64,000 nt of DNA from Rutidosis leptorrhynchoides. Its lineage: Eukaryota > Streptophyta > Magnoliopsida > Asterales > Asteraceae. The stretch spans positions 505,067,001 through 505,131,000 of the forward strand of contig NC_092336.1 of assembly GCF_046630445.1 (NCBI RefSeq). The letters are read 5' to 3'. The translations under genes and the position numbers were made by a program. Shown here piece after piece: positions 55,621 to 64,000 of the stretch; the first letter of the stretch is position 1, and the number at the start of each line of letters is the position of its first letter. The notes beneath the pieces are model-generated. The model saw nothing but the letters and a program-made list of their open reading frames with translations, was not told the origin of the DNA and did not search any database.

Positions 55621-56703
55621 TGAAAGGACCCGTTCATATACATTATAAACGATTCACAATAGTTGATTACATTGTGAGGTATTTGACCTCTATATGATAC
55701 ATTTTACAAACATTGCATTCGTTTTTAAAAGACAAACTTTCTTTACATCGAAAATTGACAGGTATGCATACCATTTCATAATATCCACTATCCAACTATA
55801 AATTGATTAATAATAATCTTTGATGAACTCAATGACTCGAATGCAACGTTCTTCAAAATATGCTATGAAAGACTCCAAGTAATATCTTTAAAATGAGCAA
55901 ATGCACAGCGGAAGATTTCTTTAACACTTGAGAATAAACATGCTTTAAAGTGTCAACCAAAAGGTTGGTGAGTTCATTATTTTATCATAATCATTTATTT
56001 CCATCATTTTAATAGACCACAAGAATTTCATTTCCAGTTCTCATAAATATACGTCCCATGCGTAGAGACAAAAATAATCATTCATATGGTGAACACCTGG
56101 TAACCAACATTAACTAGATACATATAAGAATATCCCCTATCATTCTGGGATCCTCCTTCGGACATGATATAAATTTCGAAGTACTAAAGCATCCGGTACT
56201 TTGGATAGGGTTTGTTAGGCCCAATAGATCTATCTTTAGAGTTCGCGTCAATTAGGGTGTGTGTTCCCTAATTCTTAGATTACCAGACTTAATAAAAAGG
56301 GGCATATTCGATTTCGATAATTCAACCATATAATGTAGTTTCGATTACTTGTGTCTATTTCGTAAAACATTTATAAAAATTGCGCATGTATTCTCAGCCC
56401 AAAAATATATATTGCAAAAGCATTTAAAAAGGGAATAATGAAACTCACGCATATAAATATTATAAAATAGTTAATAAAGCATTTGCATGTATTCTCAGCC
56501 CAAAAACGTAAAGAGTAAAAAGGGCAAATGAAACTCACCATACTGTATTTCGTAGTAAAAATACATATAACGTCATTGAACAAGTGCAAGGTTGGCCTCG
56601 GATTCACGAACCTAAATTAATTATATATATTTATGTGTTGGTCAATATTTGTCTAACAAATTAGGTCAAGTCATAGTGTACCACAATCCTAATGCTCGAG
56701 ACT
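55621..56703 (-). mobile_element. R9: R4-family LTR, terminal part, minus strand
   Basis: TGAAAGGACCCG starts at 55621, after GAATA (the expected TSD). To 56703 it is the reverse complement of the last kilobase of the R4 LTR (about 5965-6951) at high similarity, with an extra copy of the GCATGTATTCTCAGCCC box (56385-56540). It stops at CTCGAGACT, where R10 is inserted. Confidence 0.85.
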
Positions 56704-57965
56704 TTTAACAACCCGTCCTAATCCTCCTGGACAAAGTCATCAACATTTGGTCCCATTGCGATGATCGACTCCAAGTAATGTCCTTAACATGAGCAAATGC
56801 ACAGCGGAAGACTTAATTCATACCTGAGAATAAACATGCTTTAAAACATCAACATAAAGTTGGTGAGATATAGGTTTGATGCTAGCAGCATTATAACTAT
56901 GGACCACAAGATTTCATATATTTAAACATAATACACTCGCAAGTTTATGTAAAAGTAGTTGAGCACTTGGTAACCATACTTAACATTTAAATCATCGCAG
57001 CATATTCTCAAATAATCGCTACACCGTACCAAGTGTAGTATACAGAAACGAATTACTGTGCAACCGTTGAAAACTGGTCGTCCAGCCCGGTTGGGTTTGT
57101 CAGGCCCGATAGATCTATCAACAGGATTCGCGTTTACATTCCTCATTTAAATATTAGCTACCAAGTATAAAGAAATATGCCATGGTACAACTCAACATAG
57201 AATTTATTTTTGATCACTTGTGTCCATAACGTAAATCATAAAATGCATGTATTCTCATCCCAAAATATTTAGAGTTTAAAAGGGACTATATACTCACCTA
57301 ATGTATTTTGTAGTAAAAATACATTTATCATCATTGATCAAGTATAAGGTTGACCTCGGGTTCACGAACCTATACCATTTGTATATTTATTAATACATAT
57401 TCGTAATCGAACAACTATTATATTTTATTATTAATGATATAGTTGTTTTATTAATAAATCATATATTTATTTAGTATCTTGATAAAATATATATTCATAT
57501 ATTTTAAATAAAAATATTATTATTGGTCAAAATAATGATATAATTATGTTATACATTAAATATATATTAAATTATTTAATATTTATTTATTTTTAATATT
57601 AATAATAGAAATAATATTAATATTATTGATACTTAGTAATAATAATAATAATAAAAATAATAATGATAATAATAGTAATGATAATACATATAATAATATA
57701 TGTTAAAATATTATTAATTTTTAATAATAGTACTTCTAATAATATCAGTGGTAAAAATAATAATAAATTTAATATTAATATTAATGATGATAATAATTAT
57801 AATAGTAGTCTTTGTAATGATAATATTATGTAGTTACATTGTTATAGTAATACTAATAATTAACTTAATCATAATAATAATAATATTTGGTAGTTAATAT
57901 TTTTATTAGTATCATTAATATTATTGTAAATTTTAAGACTAATAATAATCATCAAAATCATAATA

Positions 57966-57967
57966 AC

Positions 57968-58044
<77 letters not shown>
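57966..58044. repeat. (TAA)n microsatellite in the R10 LTR
   Basis: A trinucleotide tract of about 79 bp; it creates poly-Asn and poly-Ile open frames. Confidence 0.95.
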
Positions 58045-58046
<2 letters not shown>

Positions 58047-58090
58047 TTTGTATTAACAATTACCTTCAAAAAGCTTTTCTAAAAATAAAT

Positions 58091-58160
58091 GTCCCGAACG
58101 GGACTCGAACCCGCGACCTCTTGAAACCCGACACAACACTTAAACCTTCTGCTCCAGCTT
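58091..58160 (-). other. tRNA-like sequence with a B box in the R10 LTR
   Basis: On the minus strand GCAGAAGGTTTAAG (A-box-like) is followed by GGTCGCGGGTTCGAGTCCCG. This holds a perfect RNA polymerase III B box (GGTTCGAGTCC, 58111-58101) in a T-arm-like stem. There is no complete cloverleaf or anticodon arm, so it is not a tRNA gene; it is a tRNA/SINE-derived fragment. Confidence 0.6.
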
Positions 58161-59441
58161 ACTTTTCTGTTTTTAATCCACTTTATTTATTTATAACCCG
58201 AAACTTAAATGTTCTTCTTCTTCATCAATTAAATTCGACCAGAGTTTGAGACTACTATTATCGTGTTACAGAATAGTTTTAGGATTGAAAACAGATACAA
58301 AAACGATTATTGATCAATCAAATTAATTTAAAACAGAGAAAAATAAAAATTAAAACTGGAACAGGAACAGGCTCGTTTATATTTTTCAGGAACTCAAAAT
58401 CGATTACGATCATAGAGAATGTTATAGACCATGAATCCAACATGAAAAAGATTTTAAATCATCTCTATAATCTTTCTAGATCATTAATTTAACTTAAAAC
58501 ATTAACACAAACTCAAATTTTATAGAAGAACAAATGTTGACTTTTTAAAATTAAGATTTGACTATCAAAATTGAAACTCGATAAAAGAAATTGGAATTTG
58601 AATCTTTGCAGATAGTTTATACAAAGTATTTCTATCTTAACTGCATTTCTAGATTTTAAAGATTAATAAGAAATCGGGCCTTTTAATTATAGAAGGAAGG
58701 ACAGAGTTCTTTTGGGTGTTTTTCACCCTTTTCTGTTTTAAGCAGCCACGAAGAATAGAAAAAAAAATAGGGTTTAGTTATTGATGATACCGGAACTCGT
58801 CTGGTTAATCCACATAAAGAAAATTGATTTATATAATGGAAGGGATGAAGTGACCTACACTCACGGGCATACAGTGTTATCGAAGAAAAAAAAAATAAAA
58901 AGTTGAAACAGGTAGAAATCAGATTTTTACATATAATATCTGTTTTCTTATTATATATATATATATATATTATATATTATATATTATATATTATATTATG
59001 TTTAGTAAATGGTAACATAATTATAAATGTTTTAATAATGATATTACTATTTATATTATTAATAATTATAATTATAAATATAATAATAATAATGATATTA
59101 ATATCAATATTATCACATAATTCCTCTAATTTTAATGAAACATTACAAAATCCTATATATAATATTTCTAATTTATTTATATTACAACAATCATTTAAAT
59201 AATTATGTGTATATATAATTACATATGTTACCCTAAAATTTTTAAGTATATAAATATTAATTTCGTTAAGAAAGATAAAACGAGAAATTCTAAATAATGT
59301 ATTCAAAGTTTTTATATAATTATATATTCTAAAATACTATATACCTAATTATCTCTTAACATGTTTTATTACATAAATGACTATACTACTTATAAACTTT
59401 TAAGCAAATAAATTTAATATCTTTGTATATATAAATGCAAG

Positions 59442-59445
<4 letters not shown>

Positions 59446-59522
<77 letters not shown>
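59446..59522. repeat. (AT)n microsatellite in the R10 LTR
   Basis: A dinucleotide tract of about 77 bp. Confidence 0.95.
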
Positions 59523-59527
<5 letters not shown>

Positions 59528-59697
59528 TTATTTACAAATAAACTTCTGTGAATCGTCGGGAATGGTCAATGGTTAATCAATTACATAAATATAGTTTTTC
59601 AAACTTTCTAGACTCAACATTACAGATTTTGCTTATCGTGTCGGAAATATATAAAGATTAAGGTTTAAATTTGGTCGGAAATTTCCGGGTCATTACA

Positions 59698-59721
59698 GTA
59701 CCTACCCGTTAAAGAAATTTC
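59698..59721 (-). other. R10 polypurine-tract region
   Basis: On the minus strand GAAATTTCTTTAACGGGTAG then GTAC lies directly before the LTR start TGTAATGACC, as in R4. Confidence 0.6.
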
Positions 59722-61298
59722 ATCCCCGAAATTTGATAGAGGTCGTCATGGATAACAATAAGAATGTTTTCATGACGAATATGAGGTAGTAATGGAGTTT
59801 TATCATATTTAAGTAATATAGATAAAACAATTCGATTATGCGAAGAGTATAAGTGAAGCTATCGCGAGAGTGTGAAATGAGTAAAAATGGAATCATTTTA
59901 CCCGTTGACGTAGTTATGATTGATTTTTCAGAATTTATGGAATTTAAAGAAAATCTTACGTAATAAGATTTGGTTCTTCGGCGATCAGGATCTTCTTTGA
60001 TTTAATGCCGCAATCTGTTTCAATTTCTCTGTCGGATACTTTACTATAAATCCACTCCTTCGTTCCTTATTTTCACAACTTACATCTTCTACTCTTTCTC
60101 TTTAATTCCTACTTTAAGACATTCGGCAATATGCTCCATCCTATTCTGATCCTTGATATACTCTTAATTTTCACATCTGTCATTCTTCTTTTTCATCTAC
60201 CACCAGAAGAATCTATTTACTTCTACTATACTCTTGTGTTTATAGTGTTTCTAGTTCTCCCGTGTCTTTATATTGCTATATGCATTGATATACACGGTTT
60301 GTAAATTCTGGGTGGTTGTTGAGTTTTATACCCTTCATTATTTTTCGGAACTTTATGCTTTCGTTTTCTCTTTCCGAATTCGAGTCAAGCGAGTAATGGT
60401 CCGTGATTCGTAAATATGAAATTCGAAATGAACATAGCTAATGTTCTTAGAAAGAAATGGTAATGGCACGATTTTGATTTGTCAGATTACCAGATTATCC
60501 TGGAAAAGACCAAATCATCAAGAAATATTTTCTTGATATTTTTTTTTTTTTAGAATTTAGATAGAATGTAAGAGCCGTGTAACATGGCACATGATGAGGG
60601 TACTGTGAATCATCACATTCCATTAGAAACTCAACATGACTTACTATAATATAATGACGTTGATCAAGTGCCATTATATTATACTAATTCATGCATCAGT
60701 TCCCAACACTACTTTAAAACATTCATATTTTAAACTAGAAGGTTTCAGAATTTAGAAACTAACACAGTTTCTTTTATGTTGTAATGCAGATATTACAGAG
60801 AGATAGATGATCTCAGATAAGAATAGTTGTGAAAGTATCTCCAGAAATATTGAGAATATTTATAATGAAAGATACAATAATGTCTTGGAATTTCTAATAT
60901 CAAAGGATGATGATGAAGATTTACCCGTAAGGGTTTAGATTCAGACGCAAGGTGTTCGCTACAGAATCGTCATGATTCTTTATGTACAAGTTTAGTCCTT
61001 GTAATTTGTTCAGAGTCTCCTTCACGGTTTGCTCAATCCGGTTTTTCAGTACCAAATTTTCTATCTAGCGTTCCTAACACTTCCTTCTTTTATCATCAAC
61101 TTTTGGTCATTAAGACCACTTACTACATGCTCCTTCATCAGCATTTTCAAAGTTAACAGATCTGGATCATCAAATTGAGGTGTTTTTAGAAGAATTGCGT
61201 TTTGAGATGATTAAACGCTGATAGTAGTATAGTGGAATATAAAAGGTTCTCCGGTAATGATGAGAAAAGCTAATCGTATATATCAAAGTTATAATAAG
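59722..61298 (-). other. R10 3' interior, non-coding
   Basis: Collinear with R4 12395-14769 in reverse. It holds the third palindrome (60635-60697) and the sense relic equivalent to R4 12590-12880 (about 60905-61140), which is full of stops. No gene. Confidence 0.5.
60635..60697. repeat. Long imperfect palindrome, copy 3 of 3
   Basis: Perfect inner arms TATAATATAATG (60645-60656) and CATTATATTATA (60672-60683), with outer pairing CATGACTTA/TAATTCATG-like. The centre contains GTTGATCAAGTG, the complement of the CACTTGATCAAC core in R4. Confidence 0.78.
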
Positions 61299-61373
61299 GT
61301 TGATTCGAGCGATAAATCGAAGTTGGCTTGCTGGAGCTGTGACAAAATTGGCTACCTTGGAAAGAAATTGTAA
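61299..61373 (+). pseudogene. R10 antisense zinc-knuckle relic
   Basis: On the plus strand, opposite to R10 polarity, the frame reads DSSDKSKLACWSCDKIGYLG and then KKL-stop. This has CCHC spacing with Tyr for His and Leu for the last Cys, as in R4 12197-12394. The upstream antisense frame still shows YKRFSGN (about 61235), matching YERFSGN in R4. Confidence 0.45.
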
Positions 61374-61744
61374 GGTTGTTTTTGCTAATAAATGCTAAAG
61401 AATTCGTCGCGGTACGTGCTAAACTATGACTTTGGGTTCGAGAGTTTTTCAGGTGCATAAATCTTTTCTTCTGTAGATGAAGTGCGGCGGTTTCATCTTC
61501 TCGATTGAGGTATTTTCAAGAATCCTGATAGGTTTGTACGTGGTTTGTAATTGTCGAGATACAAATGTGGTTTAGGATGAAATCAAGTGGCAAGCTTGAA
61601 GAATTGTTTAGTTTCATATGTTATAATCAATATTTTAATTCATTTTAATTGTCCAAAGTTAGCAGTCCAATTGTCCAATAGTCCAATAATCCAATGATTC
61701 ATATACAGTTATATATATAATATTCAAATTAATTAATACGTATC

Positions 61745-61935
61745 GTGACCCGTGTACCGGTCTCAGTATTGATCACAACTCAAACCATATATATATTTTG
61801 GAATCAACTCCAACCCTGTATAGCCAACTCCCACCTTCACATATAGAGTGTCTATGGTTGTTCCGAAATATATATATATAGATGGGTCGATATGATAGGT
61901 CGAAACCTTGTATACGTGTCCCGTTATCTAAAGTG
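61745..61935 (-). repeat. Block shared between the R10 interior and the R8 LTR
   Basis: TCACAACTCAAA...CCAACCCTGTATAGCCAACT...AGAGTGTCTATGGTTGTTCC...GGGTCGATATGATA matches 53963-54165 in R8 at high similarity, although one copy is in an interior and the other in an LTR. Flanking sequences do not match. Confidence 0.7.
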
Positions 61936-62845
61936 CGTAAAATAAATAAATATATATCATGACCCGTGTACAACGTATTGTCTCAGAATTAATCCGACGT
62001 ATTGTGTACATGTGTCCCGATTGAAAGTGCGTAAAAGTAAATAACAGAAATTAAATGACGATAAATAAAATTGCGAGAATGTAAATTGCGATAAATAAAA
62101 TGTAATACGGAATTAACAGTTAGCTGGGAACAGTTATCTAGGAACAGTTAGTGTGGATTCTTAACAAAATTCTTTATAATTAATTTGTTTATTTCTAACA
62201 AATTTTATCATGTCCAATGTTTTCTTCATTATGCCACTTGTTGGATTCTGATAGGTCAAAATCCAAATATGAAATTGAATAAAAATGGTTATTCTGCGGT
62301 GAACAGATTCGTATATTGGTGGTTGTAAGTAGGATAGTAAATGACCGTTGAATCAGATTCAAAGAATGTACAGTGTAACTTATTAATGTGAAATCTAAAT
62401 ATTCCTCGGGTACTACATACCCGTTAAAATATTTTCATCATTAACAGTTTGTACGAAAGAAATTTTTTATTTTTTATTTTATTACAATCTTTATGAAAAT
62501 ATACTTGCATATATATTTTCTCCGGATGTAATCATGGATTTAATGAGTCAATAAGATATTAAACTCATTTGATTTATCGTTAGTACTAGATTACATGATC
62601 TCTAGAACATTAGAGATTACATAATCGCCATATTGAACGAAGATAAATGAGGTAGAATGATACGTAAAGCGAAGATAATCGATGTAAAACGATATGTAGA
62701 ATGAAGATTATACTCGAAGTACAGATGGTGATATTGAGGCGTGTGATGTTGATATCCGAGGTACAGATTGTGATGTTGAGGTTTACGACGCGGTTGTGAT
62801 TGGGGGTAATAAGGGTACTGTTGGCGTTGATGATGGTGATGCTGA
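61936..62845 (-). other. R10 middle interior, non-coding
   Basis: No supportable gene. On the minus strand a PPT-like TTTTAACGGGTATGTAGTAC (near 62415-62435) matches R4 11740-11760. The right end (from about 62690) is collinear with R4 10562-10836. Confidence 0.5.
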
Positions 62846-63119
62846 TTATGCTGCTGGTGCTGCTGCTGGTGTTTGTAACCTTCGCACTATGTTCTCCAAA
62901 GCCACTACCCGAGCGCGAAGCTCGTTGACTTCTTCTCTTATACCGGAATGATCGGTGGTTCGGACGATCGGATAAATAAGATCTAGAATATGAGATAGTG
63001 TATAGTCGTGACGAGACACTCGGGAAAGGAGAGAGAAAATGGTTTCTCGAACAGGTTCGCCGGTAAGTGCTTCAGGTTCATCGCCAAGAGGGTAATTTGG
63101 TGGATGGAAGGGATCTTCG
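62846..63119 (-). pseudogene. R10 gag-position ORF relic
   Basis: On the minus strand the frame from 63119 reads EDPFHPPNYPLGDEPEALTG, EPVRETIFSLLSRVSRHDYT, DLIYPIVRTTDHSGIREEVN, LRARVVALENIVRRLQT and PAAAPAA-stop (TAA 62848-62846). It is open throughout and matches R4 7500-7765 plus 10557-10620. The N-terminus is missing: left of PFHPP the sequence departs from R4 at about 63125. No known domain. Confidence 0.55.
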
Positions 63120-63487
63120 ATGTGACATGATTTTCAGATATCGGATGATATTCTAACTTCATAGAATATCTATATATATTTGGTACTAAAGTTTTCGTAG
63201 ACTACGGAGAAATTTACGGCATGTGTCAGGCAATTCTACAGTAACAGATGCGCTAAGATATGAATCTTGTCTATACACTATCAATGCAGTAAATGCAGTA
63301 AGACGTGTCTAGACTTGTGAATGATAAGCAGGCAATTTCCTATGGATGATAAGCAGATGATTTCCGACTAGAAATGATAAGCAAAACTTTTGACATGCAG
63401 ACACGGTCGAAGTCCAGACTCACTAATGCATCCTAACAACTTATCAGTTAGACACACTAATGCAGACCTGGTTCGCTAAGACCACCA

Positions 63488-63499
63488 CTCTGATACCAA
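63488..63499 (-). other. R10 primer-binding site
   Basis: On the minus strand TTGGTATCAGAGTGG follows the LTR end; initiator Met-tRNA type with one change (GAGT for GAGC). Confidence 0.75.
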
Positions 63500-63500
63500 T

Positions 63501-64000
63501 TTTAACAACCCGTCCTAATCCTCCTGGACAAAGTCATCAACATTTGGTCCCATTGCGATGATCGACTCCAAGTAATGTCCTTAACATGAGCAAATGCACA
63601 GCGGAAGACTTAATTCATACCTGAGAATAAACATGCTTTAAAACGTCAACATAAAGTTGGTGAGATATAGGTTTGATGCTAGCAGCGTTATAACTATGGA
63701 CCACAAGATTTCATATATTTAAACATAATACACTCGCAAGTGTATGTAAAAGTAGTTGAGCACTTGGTAACCATACTTAACATTTAAATCATCGCAGCAT
63801 ATTCTCAAATAATCGCTACACCGTACCAAGTGTAGTATACAGAAACGAATTACTGTGCAACCGTTGAAAACTGGTCGTCCAGCCCGGTTGGGTTTGTCAG
63901 GCCCGATAGATCTATCAACAGGATTCGCGTTTACATTTCTCATGTAAATATTAGCTACCAAGTATAAAGAAATATGCCATGGTACAACTCAACATAGAAT
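63501..64000 (-). repeat. R10 5' LTR, terminal 500 bp
   Basis: Nearly identical to 56704-57203. It runs off the window. Confidence 0.9.

Larger units (their letters stand above)
56704..59697 (-). repeat. R10 3' LTR
   Basis: About 2994 bp. On the minus strand it starts TGTAATGACCCGG and ends GGGTTGTTAAA, which is non-canonical for TG...CA. It contains TAA/TTA low-complexity DNA (57590-58044), a tRNA-like block (58091-58160) and an (AT)n tract (59446-59522). Confidence 0.85.
56704..64000 (-). mobile_element. R10: non-autonomous LTR element related to R4, minus strand
   Basis: 3' LTR 56704-59697, PPT region 59698-59721, interior 59722-63487, PBS 63488-63499, 5' LTR from 63501 to beyond the window. 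The two visible LTR starts differ at about five positions in 500 bp. The interior is collinear with the R4 interior in reverse but lacks S6, S7 and any pol gene. Confidence 0.88.

Noticed and set aside
58091..58160. Possible functional tRNA gene
   Set aside because: Only the B-box/T-arm half is good; no acceptor stem or anticodon arm can be built.
57869..58249. Poly-Ile and poly-Asn open frames
   Set aside because: Created by a (TAA)n tract; the end with NGTRTRDLLKP is the tRNA-like block read as protein.

Overview
The window is nuclear DNA of a flowering plant, probably a eudicot and, from the style of its retrotransposon LTRs, plausibly Asteraceae (the family is inference). It is AT-rich, full of (TTA)n, (AT)n and (TAA)n tracts, and almost entirely nested transposable elements. 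The only host gene I can support is the 5' part of a glycoside hydrolase family 1 (beta-glucosidase-like) gene at 41372-44228. Its remaining exons must lie beyond the window or be lost. Element tags R1-R10, S6, S7, H1, C1 and L1 are mine.

Left stack (1-41121). R1 is a minus-strand LTR element (LTR 40719-41121, PBS, broken gag 38784-40477) that sits about 250 bp upstream of the GH1 start codon. R1 is split by R2, a decayed Ty3/gypsy element of Tekay/Del type. R2 shows the end of its 5' LTR to 1262, a PBS, integrase relics at 2518-2989 and 18737-19060, and a 3' LTR at 19230-21619 plus 38510-38783. Four things sit inside R2. R3 (1-382) is the end of an Athila-like LTR inside the 5' LTR. R4 (2990-18731, TSD TACGT) lies inside the integrase; it has two LTRs of about 3.95 kb and no pol. 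H1 (20639-21311) is a hAT-like element with an 8-bp TSD in the 3' LTR. R5 (21620-38509) is an Athila-like element with gag, protease, RT, RNase H, integrase and extra 3' ORFs, also in the 3' LTR. R4 itself carries two solo LTRs, S6 (7766-10556, TSD GCTTT) and S7 (13782-14397, TSD GAAGG). The two R2 LTRs act as empty-site controls for each other.

Right stack (44229-64000). GH1 intron 5 runs into C1 (44434-50267), an intact Ty1/copia element on the minus strand with 320-bp LTRs that look identical and a perfect AAAAT TSD. A 5'-truncated, mutated L1-type LINE (about 50365-52891) follows. It is interrupted by minus-strand LTR sequences nested in series: R8 (52897-55620), R9 (55621-56703) and R10 (56704 to beyond 64000). 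R10 is a relative of R4 with LTRs of about 3.0 kb and a non-coding interior.

The most interesting signals are not genes. (1) At least four unrelated LTR promoters carry pairs of short CpG-rich near-perfect palindromes about 10-23 bp upstream of a TATA box. In R5 and R1 the same palindromes recur elsewhere in the element. (2) A palindrome of about 60 nt is conserved in three diverged element interiors, with compensatory base changes. (3) R5 has an excellent candidate intron that would give its 3' ORF a start codon. C1 has an in-frame 147-nt intron candidate between gag and pol. (4) R4 and R10 share a zinc-knuckle relic antisense to their own LTRs.
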